Origin: Heliocybe sulcata
Taxonomy: Eukaryota > Basidiomycota > Agaricomycetes > Gloeophyllales > Gloeophyllaceae
Assembly (NCBI GenBank): GCA_004369045.1
Contig: ML213516.1
Span: 13,250 to 77,249 of the forward strand
Direction: 5' to 3'
Length of the DNA: 64,000 nt
Both the position numbers and the translations under genes were made by a program. The stretch's first letter is position 1; each line of letters begins with the position of its first letter. Below the pieces are notes generated by a model that saw only the letters and a program-made list of their open reading frames with translations, ran no database searches and was not told the origin of the DNA. Shown one piece after another: positions 8,991 through 21,585 of this stretch.

Positions 8991-11949
8991 TGGCCGGCGG
9001 CGGCCATGATTAAGGGGATAGGAGTGCAGTTTGGGTTGGGAGGCTATCGCCGACAGCTGGCATGCGTAACGTATGTAAGCATTAATGGGCGATGGGAAGT
9101 ATCGGAGAGTGGGTAGGAAGACGTGGCGTGGGTAAACTTGATTAACCTCTCCCCCATAGCTCGGCACTTGTTGCTGAACATTTGCCTTCATTATGATAGT
9201 CTTGAACGCTGGTCGGTTCTTCAGCGCTGTCGTTACTCCTGGTCGATTCCTATGCCGTCTGCTTGGAAACACTCGGGCATTGCGAGGACGGCCACTGACT
9301 CACGAACAGCGGAACCAGACAAGCGAGAGCTGTGACGTAGAGAACATGATTTGCCGCTCGGTTGAGGAAGAATCTGCGACAGACTCTGTTAATGTAACCG
9401 CTATGATGCGTGGATAGCAATAAGGGTGAGATCTTCAGCTTACGTACGGGTCAGGGCTTTGACTGACGGGTAGTAGAAATATGGTAGCTAAGCATCCTCA
9501 ATGGTGTGAATGATCTCTGTATATAGGCCTAGTCCATGATGATCTACCATCGCTTGGACCGACGACGACTCTGAGGACCCTTGGTCTTGGACGTTGAATC
9601 ACTATCTACGGCGTTCACTCGCGTGCGGACGGTCGGCCGATAGCGAAATTTGTGAAGCGCGTCGCTGTATGTTCCTCCCGCCCCCGATGCTGTGTTCTCC
9701 AGGATTGTTTGTGACTTCAACACCAGTAGGAAGAGATACGTTTCGACTACTGGATTAGCGCCTTTCGGTCAGATAAAGGCAAGAAAGGAGCAGGCATACT
9801 CGTCATGTGAGTCTTATATTAATGCGCGAATCATAATTTAGACTCTGTCTGTTGGTAGAAATCACCACGGATGCCAGCCAGCGAGCTGTAAATCGTCTAC
9901 GGGCCAGAGGTGCTGTCGGACTCGATGCGAAACTACTCCTCATGGCGGGGCCATAACATCACGTAATTCGCGGTACACGAAACACAGGGCAGTATTTTCA
10001 GGTTCAGTATACCCAGAAAGGTCCAGACGCACCTGCTGGACACTCCCGCGTTTTTGGAGCCTGAGGTTCATCACGTCATCAACACGGGCTGAGAACTTCT
10101 TCGACAAGCCCCCCTCACCTCGTCTCTTCTCTAATGTCCGCCTCCAGCTTGCTAGTCGTGACCAGGCCATTCGAGAAGGTCGGCGCGTCAGTATTTGGGA
10201 TGGCCAGCAGCATGCGACACCCCTACTTCAAAACAGAATGGGAGAAGTTCGCCCAGCCGCACTCTTTAGCCGTTTTGAGGTTTCGTGAACGTCCTCTCAT
10301 GACGCTGACGACGTGCAAATCGGCCGCTCTGTTGCTGCTGATGGAGATGTCGAGCATGACATTCCCGGCCGCGATGGGCTTTTTCGCCATGTTCGTGACG
10401 AGCGCTTGATGAATCCGGTGAATGGCGGCATCGGTGCATCAGAAAACTGGGATACAAGCCGCAGACGAAACGATCTGCGGGGTTGGCTGTGCTTGCCCCC
10501 TTGAATCCCGCCCAATCAAGACGCTTTCCTCCTCCCCTTGGACTCGGCGTGGTGGTTGCGGAACTTTAGAACACGGACGACAGTGGGTATAAGGTTATCG
10601 GACAACTTGAAAGTTCATCGGAAGTGGAAATAGCGGAACGGGGACAGCCTACGCACCTGATCAGCAGAATGCAGACGAACCCGCTACGGTGATGGGGGCT
10701 GACATGGCCAGGACCACGACGCGCCGAAGGTGGTCAGAGTAGGTCAGCTGGAAAGTTGGGACGTTAGGACCGTGCTGATATGCGCGATCCAGAATTCATG
10801 GGTATTGGAGTTGATGACGTGCATTCTAGTTGAACGTGCGATACTGCGTCCTGAGCGGACCACCGGTCCTGGTCACTCCGCCGTTGCTCAGACGGAAGAA
10901 GGTGAACGAGGTTACGGTCCACGCACTCGCGCCAAACACCATAGAGGCTAGGCAGGCTGGCGTTCTTCCGGAAAATATGTTGAATTGCCGCCAATGCTCT
11001 TGCTCTCTCTATTCAACTGCTGATGCTATGGCAGAAGGCAGTCTTCCATGATAGCGCGACAAGCCAGTATAGCCCACCTTACACTAGATGCACCTTGAAG
11101 CTTCAGAGAGCACCCTGTCATGGCTAGGACAAGCTTCAAGGAGCACGTCATGAGACGAGTGATGCTCCAGGCTTCGTCGCTGGGCGTCCCTCTTGCGATA
11201 TACTCAACCGTACAGCCTGAACAAACCCACTCGAAGAAGGACACAAGACTGCCTAGTATATCGGAGGAGATAGTGCCACGAAGAAGGTTCCTATGCCTGC
11301 CTGGATCCAGCTTTCTATCTCCATTCTCTGCCAGCTGCTTCACGCAGTCAACATCCAGCTTCGCTGTCTGAGATCGGATCGGATGGAGGGTAGTCCTACG
11401 CTGCGCGACCGATGAGGATCGGCTGCGCTCTGTCTCTCCGAGATGTATCGCTTTAGTCTGTCCTGATATCCAACGAGACGCCAGACAAGGAGCTATTCAC
11501 AGCGAGGTCCAGCAAAGCTTGAGCGCAATTCAGCTGGAGTGGTCAGCGATTCGTCGTTCTTCGGCAGCCTGTTTACTCTAGCGGGCAGGTCACGAGTGCG
11601 ACATCGAACGCGATCCGGACCGCCCTCCCCCCGGGAACCCGAGAAGCCCGGAGAGGGGAGAAGCAGTGCGCCTCCTCCAACTCTAACTACCCAGAGAGAC
11701 CCAGTAGATGTGTATAGCTGGTCTGATATAGTTTACAACCTGGGGGAGAACCCTGCCTTCCAATGGTATAGCGAGAAATGAAAGCCAGTCCACGACCCGA
11801 AAATCGAACGAGGTAAAAACAACAGATCCAAACGAGCGGAAAAATGCGAGCGATGAATGATTAGAGTACAATGCTGATGGGAAAGGAGGGACGGGATACA
11901 GGTGCGTGGAATACAGTAGGCGGTGTTTTTTTCGATGGCACGGCATGGG
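8991..11949. other. Long gene-free stretch (3 kb)
   Basis: Both strands carry only short frames. Minus-strand frames at 9940-10170, 10297-10515 and 11026-11343 have normal-looking composition and could be exons or relics of a gene, but none shows a family motif and I could not join them convincingly. No terminal repeats or transposase signature are visible. Confidence 0.4.
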
Positions 11950-13270
11950 TCACTGTAAATAGGGTTGCGCAAAGGGCGTGTACGAGTTCGGGTCATACGG
12001 GACAGCACCGTCCCCATAGAGCGACATGGGCGACTGTTCCGTCGCCGGAATAAAAGACTCGTCATAGACCGCCATCTGCGCCATATCCACCAACTCGTAC
12101 GAGTTGTAGTACAAAGGTTGCTGCGGCCTGCATCACAGCGTCAACGATCAACAACAAAGTGAAGAGAGATTTCATAGACTTACACCGCGTACTGGCTCAC
12201 AGCCGTCGTAAGGATCGGCGGGCTCACAGCCGACGAGGAGTAATACCCTGCCTCGGACGCCTGCGGGAGGAACGGCATCGACGCAGAGTGCCGCACCGGC
12301 CTCGGCGCATAAATCGACGGCTGCCCCACAGGGAACTCGTACTGCATCCCCCCCTCATCCGGATACGACTGCCGCTCCTGCGCGTACACCGGCGTCATCG
12401 CATAGTCCACATGCCGAGCGTAGTCGTAGCCCTGGCTAACAGGTTGCGACGAAACGACCGGTACAGCCTCGCGCTTGGCCGGCGCAGCGATATCAGGCTC
12501 GCTGTTCCGCCGCGACTGGTCCGTCGACTCCGCGTCTGAAAGCTCCGGAGTCGAATAGCTGCTGATCGTCTCTCTCCGCTTGCGTCTATTCAAGCTCGCA
12601 CCGCGCACGCGCTTCGCAGCGTCATCCATGTACGTGCACGTATGCCCTCGCGCGAGGCACCGCGCACACGACGGCTTGTCGCCGCTGCACTGCATATCAT
12701 CGGTCAATACAGCGCGTATATGTCATGCAAGTCAAGGTAAATACCTTCGCCTTCCGCTCCCTGCACTTCTCGCATGCCTGCATGGTGCGTTGGTTTTTCA
12801 AAGGAGTGGGGGAGCGGAGGAATACACAGGCGCCCTCAGGGCCGGGCAGGGTCCCAGCCTGGTACTGATGGTACGAAGACCCCCACGGCACGTTGTACGG
12901 AATGAGATTCCACGAGTCTTCCATCTCGGACGGCGTGGGGGGCGCGGAATCAAAGGTAGCAGTGGACGCGCTGGACAAGGGCGAGTGCGTGGCGGGGCTG
13001 TAGGGCGAGGGGAACGAGTCGAAGCTGCTCTCCGGGCAGTGGTGCCGCAAGTGGTGTGGCTTCCTCCCCATCAGCACGCGCCGATGTTCCGCGTCTTCGC
13101 TCGCGTCGAGCTTGAGATTCAGACCAGCTGCTGCGGGTCTCTGCAGACGACTCTGCCGTATCGCAACGCTCGAGTATTCGCCCTGCGCAGACGAGTTCTG
13201 GGAGGTGGCATCAATACAGACAGCAGGACGTAGATAAGAGTTTGCGTACCAAAGACATTGAGCTATCCAT
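11950..13270 (-). CDS. Zn2Cys6 (fungal-type) transcription factor
   Basis: About 385 residues in four exons (13250-13270, 12745-13197, 12184-12689, 11950-12127), all joined in frame by introns of 50-56 bp. The zinc cluster C-X2-C-X6-C-X6-C-X2-C-X6-C (about residues 149-176) is split by the third intron between CEKCRERKAK and CSGDKPSC, a common place for an intron in this class. A basic stretch (RRKRR) follows. The N-terminal 140 residues and the C-terminal half are Ser/Pro/Tyr-rich and look disordered; the tail is rich in Tyr, Gln and acidic residues, like an activation region. No fungal_trans middle domain is visible. It should act in the nucleus on CGG-type sites. The target pathway is unknown. 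Confidence 0.85.
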
Positions 13271-14385
13271 GGTGATTGAGGTAACGCTGTGAGTTTGCCT
13301 TGCGGCGGTAAGGGTACAAATAAATAGGTTGGGATAAGCACAGGCAGCATGGTAGGCCTTAAGTATGGAGCCAAATATCGAGGGTCTGGGCAAGCAGGTT
13401 CATTTCGGATATCTCAGATCTCGATCTCACATTGCCCGATTCCAATCTGGCGGCAGAACCGCCCACGAACAAATAAACCTAAACTGAGAAGACTTGTTTA
13501 GCTGCGATTAACGTCTCGTTAGCGTGCTTCGCGCATCATTCCTGGCAGACGTCGACTAACCGCATCACTGCGCCGACCAGCTTGTCCCCAACTCAATGTG
13601 CACTCCTATAGCGTATCAAGGCACTTTGGCAGCGCATTTCGTCAGCGGGATGTCTATCGTTCGGTACCGACGTACCTGAACCGTCCTGCTGAGCGGAATC
13701 TATACCTCCTGTTCACCCGGCCCGCCAAATCGCGGTGCCAGGTACGCCCACGGCCGCCGTGGCCAGCAGCACAGGCGTAACCACCTCAGCCACAATGAAC
13801 GCACTACCCAGGTCGCCCACAAGCATGTATACATCTGGAAGGACCCGCGCACGCGGAGTAGGGGGATGGCGCTCTATTGCAATAAAATGAGTAAAGTAGG
13901 TACAGACATGATAGCACGTACCAATGCTGTGGAGATTCAGGAGCTCGCTTTCGACAAGCGGCCTCCGTCTACCGACCCCCCTTCACTTACCAATCCACCT
14001 AGCCCATCCCAGCCCAATTCCATGACTTGCACAGCTAACATTCATCGGCTGAACGTTTACCGCGACTGAATGGCAGGCGCACGAGAGCACACCGAGAGCA
14101 CGGTTGAAAAGAATAAGAGAGTGCTTGATCGCAAGCAGCGATTTGCCACCGACTCCGAGAGATCGACGTCCGCAATAATGCTCCTGTCACTGTCAATGAA
14201 CATGGCCAACTTGCCCACTTTTAATTTGAACGGCTCCACCCATCTCATATCTTCACATGACGCAAGGTCTCACAAAAATATTCCAACGTGGCATTGAGAG
14301 AACAGAGGGTATGCTCAAGTCTGGTATCTATTAGGTCAGGCCAGCGGATTGGGCCAGAAATTCTGAGGAATAGCCAAGGTCGGAT
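13271..14385. other. Gene-free stretch
   Basis: 5' flank of the Zn2Cys6 gene and 3' flank of the dynein light-chain gene. No recognisable coding sequence, RNA gene or repeat. Confidence 0.4.
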
Positions 14386-14887
14386 TCACGTGGATGGGTC
14401 GTGTAGAACAGCAAGAAGATACCGCTCGTCTATCGCATCGCCAATGAGGAACAAACGAGAAAACCAAAAGCGATCGAACAGAACAAGCAACATACCTGGC
14501 GAAATCATAATCTCATGCCGCTTCGTGCGTATCCTCATAAACCGCACATCGTCCTATCAATCGACCCTTTAGCCTCCCAAACCCAACTACTATCAGCCAA
14601 CTCACCGCATCCTTCGGATCCGCACTAACTTCCACCAACCCCGTCTGCACACTCTCCACGATCCTCCCAATCGCCTGAGCGTACTTGCGACCCTGCTCGC
14701 CCTCGAACACCACCCCCGAGTGCCGAATGATGCTCACCGGGTACCCGCGCGACAACAGCATGTACCCCAGCACCGACCGATGGGAGGATAGCAATGTGAG
14801 GGTTTGCTCCAGCTCAGGCGGCGTAGGTATCGTCGAGCTTGTCGCAGCGGCCAAAGGCGGGTACGCCGACGTCGCAGATGTCTTCAT
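14386..14887 (-). CDS. Roadblock/LC7-type dynein light chain
   Basis: About 125 residues in three exons. The core reads RSVLGYMLLSRGYPVSIIRH, then GVVFEGEQGRKYAQAI, VRFMRIRTKRHEIMISP and, in the last exon, DERYLLAVLHDPST. This is the full roadblock/LC7 fold with its typical RIR(T/S)K..EIM...P signature. The family forms homodimers on the intermediate chain of cytoplasmic dynein, which moves nuclei and vesicles in hyphae. The introns are about 50 bp. The ATG at 14887 gives a slightly long N-terminus. An ATG near 14937 followed by a 52-bp intron (GTCAGT...GAAG) would give a start closer to that of relatives and cannot be excluded. Confidence 0.9.
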
Positions 14888-14939
14888 ACAACGAGTAAGA
14901 AGAGGCGGTGAATACGAGTATAGCGGTACTGACCATGGT

Positions 14940-16619
14940 GTGGCTTGGCTTCGTGGACCGTCTGTTCAGATCTGGCCTTGTGGCTTTGGTGCCGCCGGCA
15001 AAAGGGACGTGGCGTGACAAACAGAACCAATCACGCACGCTCCTATTCCGCACGCTCATGTCTCCGTGTGTGAAGCTAAGGTTTGCATCCGCGGTTTCAG
15101 CTAAACCGGCGAAAGTGCGAAACCCCTCTGGTGGTTCGTTCTGTCTGATATTGCCACGAATATTAATGTCGGCCTCCGACTGGACTCCGATTTCCTGCCC
15201 TTACTCCCTAGACTTCGATATGTGTACCGCCGGGTCGGGTTTGGTGGAGCGTCGCAGCTTCTCGTCACCCTCGCCTCAGTATACTACGACCTGAGGGTAC
15301 ACGCCCAACAATATTATTGATGTGCCCGTCCCATTGCCCGGTCACCCCGACGGGACAATATCAGATAAATCAAGTGTGCGCTCAAACGCCCTTGCCTACA
15401 ATCCAAGAGTCATTTACGGTCATTAGCTTAATCTTTCTAACGACCCTCCAGCAATTTAAGCTATAAGCTGAGATCTCGGTTCCTGAGAGCAAATTAACCG
15501 GGATCCGAGATGCCCCGGAATAATATATGTCGTGGTTGCATGGAATAATCACCATTGCTAAACCCGCTGCGATCGGAACCACACGCGCTCCGAATATTTT
15601 TCGCAAAAACAGCCAGCATGTGGCTTGAGGTACACTTCGTTTCACCGTCGAGAAGGAGAGAGCCGTCATTACTGCTCTGCGCGTTAAACTTGTACCTAAA
15701 GCTTGTGTTGACCAGAGCAGAACAGTCACTAGTACTTTGTGCTCAAACGTCCGTGCGTACGGTCGTTGAATAGTGAGTATTGAATATATGACGCTCAGAC
15801 TAAGCCGGAGAACTACAAGCGAGCGCACCTTGGCTTCCTACTCAAGGGGACGAGCCTTAAGCCCGGTATAAAAATATGGCTCCTGTCTTCATGATAGGTT
15901 CACTATATGTTTGCCAAGGTTCTGGTTGCTGCCGTATAGCCTACTCAACGGAATGAATAGTATAGGCGCATCATTAATACTTATATACATGCAGTGAAGT
16001 TGAGCATGCAGTGTCCAAGAGTCCGCGCCGATGGAGGCCTCTGCAAATTCGTCCTCTGCTCAAACATCTCTAGAGAGATCTAAATCCAAACCGGTCCCTG
16101 GCTTTCTTCGATTAGGCAATATTGCCTCAGCCACTCCCCGTACATGTTACCAAGACTGGGTTACGCAAGCCTCCGAATCACAACAGGCACACACATCGAC
16201 CGCCGGCCGGAAATACGGAATAGATAGCAACCCCATCACCAATTGAGCCATACAAGGCTCCTCATCGCCCAGTACAATATGCAATGATGGGGACAGGGAT
16301 CACAAACTCGTCGCCCAATAGCATCCGGCGCCCGTCTCATTATGTACAAATACAAAGACAGAAGACAGAAGTACGCCCACACCACCGAAACCATCCTACG
16401 CCAATCAGAAGATTCATTTATTCGGCCATCACGCGCACGCGTCCTATAGCTACAACCTGCCTACGCTAAAGCTATAGCTATATCAGTCCACACAACCATC
16501 GTCTTGCGGCTGGCTCAGGATCAGAATCCTCCACGGGCCCTCGTACAGGTTTTCTAGCGATACAATCAAGTCCACGGAATCAAGTAACGATACAACAATC
16601 GAGACATCGCAGAGGGCAC
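14940..16619. other. Gene-free stretch
   Basis: No recognisable gene. A TATA-like word (GTATAAAAATATGG, about 15867) is present, but no convincing coding frame follows it. Open frames of up to 148 codons (15382-15828, minus) show no motif. Confidence 0.4.
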
Positions 16620-18735
16620 TCACGCAGGGGCCGATCCAGCAACCGGGCACTGTCCAAGCGAGTACCCCACCTGTGTCAAAAACGATCAGTATGCCATTCT
16701 ATAAAGACGGCCAGCCAAAGTAAAATGAACGCTGAACGCCGTGCCGAGGTATCAGGGCACCTGGCCATGCTATCTCCTGCGCATGACGTTGGCAGGACTA
16801 ACGCCTCTATGCACGACACTGCCAAGGCAGTCGGACGGACGAGCAAGCCGTCAGCCAATGAGACTCCGGCCAGCTGCGACCTCGTTTGAAATTCACTGGT
16901 CAGTGAGATAAGCACAATCACCGGTATCCCCGCAGATCTTAGCGGAGAAGACACGGCATCAAACTCCCGATCGTGGTCGCAACCACTCATGACTTGGCCC
17001 TGCACGAATGGAAGGAGGTCAGGTACGCACCTTCATGAGAGTTTCAATAGGCTTCATGGAATTGTCCACCAAGTCTTGGTCGAAACTAAAAGATTAAACG
17101 GGTTAGCACCGGTGGACTCGTAAGACTGAGACACGGAATCAGGAAGCGCGCAGGGAGACTAGTGAACTAGCAAGACAAAGCAACCGAGACGCAGAAGCGC
17201 CTAAGGCGGAGGTATCAAACAACCTTCTGATTGGGTATCAAGGTATGAAATAGACCCCACTGCGCGAATTAGGCTCATGGGATGACGTCGAGCGGGGGCA
17301 ATGCGGAGCTCATGAGGGCACCAGGACTCACTTGATAACACCCTTGGGGAAAAGCACAATGACCGTGCTCCCTCCGTAAGCAAAATATCTGAACGAGGCG
17401 TCAGCGCTTGACAATGCCTCAATGGGGTATTCACGCGCACCCCAACTCGTCCCCTCGCTTGATTTCCCGCTTATCCTTCCCGCCGGTCCACACGACACTT
17501 CCGACCAGCAATGCGCCGACCGCAACATAGGCGACCTGTTTGCCGCTCTGACCGTGAGTGAGGTAGGCGATCGAGCGCTTGTTCGCCGTAAACACGTCGA
17601 ACTTGGGTTCGTTCACGGCTTGCGGGTTCACTGAAGGATTAAACGTCAGAGTGCTTGTCAGGCACTCTGTGGACGGAGATTGCTTACCAGTGTAATAGGC
17701 TCCGGGTACGTCTACAATCTCGCCTGTAACGGTTCCGTCTAAGGGACAGTGAAAGCGATGGTAGTCCTGGGGGGCCAGACGAGCAATGGCCAAACTGGCG
17801 CCCTCATAATACTTGGCACGATCAGAATCCGGAGAGACGTTCAGCAACCTCGCGACGCTGAATTCGTCGCCTTTGATCCTAAGGAACTCTTAGTGGCGGG
17901 TAGAACGACGCAATACACATTGCTGCTGACCAGAACTTCTGAGCAGCATCTACAGAGGGGTAAACAGTCATCCGGCAGTCCGCGGGACTGCAGAAGGCTA
18001 AAGGACTGTCGAGATTCTGAACCGGACGGGCATCGGGCTTCAATTGCCTACGTATTCGAGGGTGAATAAGTAACATGAACACTAGATGCCAGCAATACGC
18101 ACCTGTAGAAGAATTCATTAAAGCACTTGTAGGAGCTCAGGTCGGGATTTAAGAGTTCGTCCAGCTGGATCTTGTACGTAGAGATGAACGAGTCGATCGA
18201 TTTTACAGATTCAGGACTATTGTAGATCTTTCCTTCCTATGAAGAGGATCAATATTCCAAGTGCAAATCCATTGGAGAAGCACCTTACTTTGATGGACTC
18301 GTCGCGAAGAAGCTCGTCGATCCTCTTATTCCCCTCCAGCAACTTCACCTGTTCTCTTCCGTAGAATAACAGATGCATGCCGATTCTGGGAGAGGACTTA
18401 GCGGGAGAAAACGAGTTGTAGGGTCCCGCTCACCTCGCATAGATCGGCATACTCTCGAATATTCTTTCGTCAGTACCCCTAATGATCACGTAGTTCCCGA
18501 CGTGATACTTGTTCGCCAACTCCTCCAAACCCGGGATTAGCTTACGGAGGAAGGGAAGGCTGGGTATTAGGTGCATAGGACCGTGGACATTTTGCGTTAC
18601 GTCCGTGTGCTTGCTCGAATGGTCGACGATAGCGGACAGCGCCTGAGCGAGGGTGTCCTTGTTGGACTGGGGCAGGTTGCTCGGGTGGATGTCCTCGACA
18701 GGTTTGTCGACGTTGACTGGATGAAGGGAAGTCAT
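16620..18735 (-). CDS. Phosphatidylserine decarboxylase
   Basis: Converts phosphatidylserine to phosphatidylethanolamine using a pyruvoyl group made by self-cleavage. Roughly 390 residues in nine exons. Recognisable parts in order are IGMHLLFYGREQVKLLEG, YKCFNEFFYRQLKPDARP, SVDAAQKFWIKGDEFSVARL, the catalytic DYHRFHCPLDGTV with its conserved histidines, KRSIAYLTH, and the self-cleavage motif YGGSTVIVLF, whose Gly-Ser gives the alpha/beta chains. There is no C2 domain and no clear mitochondrial presequence, so it resembles the short non-mitochondrial PSDs common in basidiomycetes. An in-frame ATG at 18795 would add 20 residues. The last intron (16671-17030, about 360 bp) is far longer than the others; its final exon supplies VGYSLGQCP, which the family expects. 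Without it, the protein would end three codons past the previous exon. Confidence 0.88.
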
Positions 18736-18795
18736 GGTATAGTGATTAGACGCAGTGGGGGCTTCAGCTCTATATCCCTCGTAAATGACAGGCAA

Positions 18796-21523
18796 GCGTC
18801 ATATTGATGGTTCTATTCTTGGGACAGCCCCTGGCGAGCGCAGACCCTAACCACTACATACCTCACTATTTGAAGCGTACGAACCTCTACAGAGTATTCA
18901 TCTCTTTATCCACCAGGTCACTGAGCAGCGCTCTGTAATAACCTGTATGGTCGTCGTACCGCGGCCGCTGAAGGCGACGAGGAGGCTCGTCACGAAACTA
19001 ATTATAAATCTGGATAAATCTAGAGCATCGTTCGCTCCAAACCAAGGCACATGCATGCTATTTCCGGTTTACTCAGTCGTGCCATGCTGGTTCAGTGAGC
19101 ACGTACGAGAAATGGCTGCCGATATTTGTAGGCATCCAGGGAATAAAGGACGTCGAGGAAACAGCACAGTGGAAGCATTCGGACAGTCTTTCTTGTGGGA
19201 CGCTACCCATGTTCAGAACACGGGTATCTAATTCGCATGACCGGACTATATAGTCCACCATCGCTTGGTCTTCAGATGTATGGTGTTCGATGGAATGCAG
19301 AAGACGCCGCGGATCGATGCCCACTACTCCAAGCCTATGTATGAATCAGCCCTGGACGCACGTAAGACGGGGGGGAGGAAGAGATATCCATTTACGCTGT
19401 CTCTGGTCCGTCTTTCCCCAGCTCCACTTGACTTATTCGCCCGAAGAAGTGATCTCGACGAAAGGATCAATAGCACTTACAGGTTAGATTAGCAGACTAT
19501 GTGTCAAACGCGACCTGCTCTTCCGCATGCGCTGCAAAACCAAGTTTCTATCAGCCTTCCGGTGCGCATCACTAGACGTCGGCTCGGCAGTCAAGCGGGC
19601 ACAGAAACCGTGTACACCAAAGGGCGGAATTGTAGAAGTCCAGGATCGCGAGGGTCCGGTTATCGTGCTGCCTTCTCAACTGCTTCGTGATCCTGATCCC
19701 GAGAATTTGAGAATAGAACGACCTCAAAGCATCAGATAGAATACCGAGACAAGACGTTTGCACTAGTTGGCAGACGAGCGTGAGGCGATGGAGAATGCTC
19801 CTCCGAGATGTCGTTCAATATCAGTAACGACTTTGACTGCGACCCATCGGAGGAGCAATCAAGACTATGGGCAACGTGTAAAGTTGTGAAGCTCCTCGCG
19901 TCTCAGTGTACCATTGCGATGACTGACTGGAGCTCAAGATCTCAGAAGCTGCTAGAAGAGTACTTCACGGTCGCGGCGACTGCCGGACAGCCGATCGCGT
20001 AAATACAGCAGAGGTGATAGGAGCAGCTCTTTTGACGTCTTCAGGAACGTGTAGTCGCAAGGTACTGCGAGAGCCGGCCAGAGAGTATGGGCCTTGTAGA
20101 GGGGACAAGGACACGACACCGCGTGAATCACGAGCGTTTGGATGTGATAGACAGGAAACAGAAATCAAGAGAGAGTGATGGGATGTCGACACTAGGGTAC
20201 CCAGCGGATCCTCTCGCAGGTCACTGGAGCAGATGATGGGCTGTAGATGAGTGGGAGGAGTTTATTGAGGTTCCCAGCCAGAAGGAGTCTATTACACTGT
20301 TAATACCTACTTGAAATGGGGCATATCAATAGGAAGTCGATACCGAGGACGTCCTCCCGCAAGAGTTACACGCGTGAGGTCGAGTGTGAATCAGGCACAT
20401 ACTTTACAAGCTCTGGCGTCCTGAAAGCACGTATTTTAGGACAAGCAAGCGTCTCGAAATTCCGTCCATACAACCGGCATTGGCACCTCAATCGGGTGTG
20501 CCGTGTATGGCCAGCCTTGCAGAGAGATTTACAAGGATCCATGCATTACAGTCCTTGATAATGCGGCCGAATTGCAGGATCGCAGCTTAAGACGACTCTG
20601 CATAGCGACTTTCAGATTCAGGGTTTGACCTCCTCCGAGTTTCAGAGCTTTACCATAACCGCTTGAAAGGACGTTCCTCGTCAGAGAACAAGGGTGGTCA
20701 ATGTCGTGGCCTGCTGGACAGAAGTGTTGCGACGTACAGCCTGCTCGGTAAAGTCTGAGCTCCTCAATATGCCTGAAAGCATCGTTAGCTTACACGTTAA
20801 GCCTTGAGGCTATCGGCAATTAATGGAGGCCAAGGGTCGACACTGTTCGCGATTAAGATATTAACCCCCAGACATGCGGCGTTGAAGGGATCCGAACAAG
20901 ACATCAGGAGACGACAGCTCGCATAGCCGAGAAATGATAGCGTAGCAGGGCAGATACACGTTTCTGCTGGAAGGAGAACCTGACATGTTCAAGGCAAGGT
21001 AAGAGGGGACAACTCACGAATCCTAAATCAATGCATCTTATCATTATTTATTATTCATCCACATTGCATTCACACGGACCTTTCCGCCACAGCGCGCTCT
21101 CCCTTGCGCAAGTTTCTCCCTCAATTGCTGTCCGCGCTCGAGTGGCCGCATTGCGCAGGTATCTGGCTACTTGTTTTGCGATTTCAGATACCATGGACCA
21201 CCACCAGCATGGCCCTTATATGAATTTCTCTCGCGAACAGTTCTGTGCGACAAATGCCGGTATGGACGTGGTAATGGCCTCAACTTGATAGGCACCAGGA
21301 CATCGCCAGGGAACCTTGTGGGCAACAGGGAGCTGTAAAGCTGTTACGTAGAGCCAACTGGACCTCCGTCAGCCAAATACGTCCGGTTATGAGGACACAT
21401 CACGCACGCTTGATGGACCATATGCCTCTGCGTCACCTTGGCAGAGTAGCGACGCTTATAGAAGCCTGGTGACCACAAGGACGCGCCTTCTTCCCCCACG
21501 TTTGTCGTCGACGGAAGTGAGGG
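18796..21523. other. Long gene-free stretch (2.7 kb)
   Basis: 5' region of the phosphatidylserine decarboxylase gene followed by sequence with only short frames. Frames near 19073-19324 (minus) and 20316-20558 (plus) have no known motif. No repeats or RNA genes recognised. Confidence 0.4.
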
Positions 21524-21530
21524 TATATAA
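21524..21530 (+). promoter_or_regulatory. TATA box of the PLC-like phosphodiesterase gene
   Basis: TATATAA lies about 56 bases before the start codon at 21586, a normal distance for a short 5' leader. Confidence 0.5.
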
Positions 21531-21585
21531 AGTGCTGAGAAGGGAGTGCGGGGGGTACGGCCTCCCATCTTGGCACGCTGTAACA

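Noticed and set aside
12580-13233. 217-codon plus-strand frame
   Set aside because: Antisense to the Zn2Cys6 gene; composition mirrors that gene and no motif is present.
14908-15294. 128-codon plus-strand frame
   Set aside because: Overlaps the 5' region of the roadblock gene and lacks any motif or signal peptide.
16676-17005. 109-codon minus-strand frame
   Set aside because: Lies wholly inside the predicted last intron of the phosphatidylserine decarboxylase gene and has no family motif.
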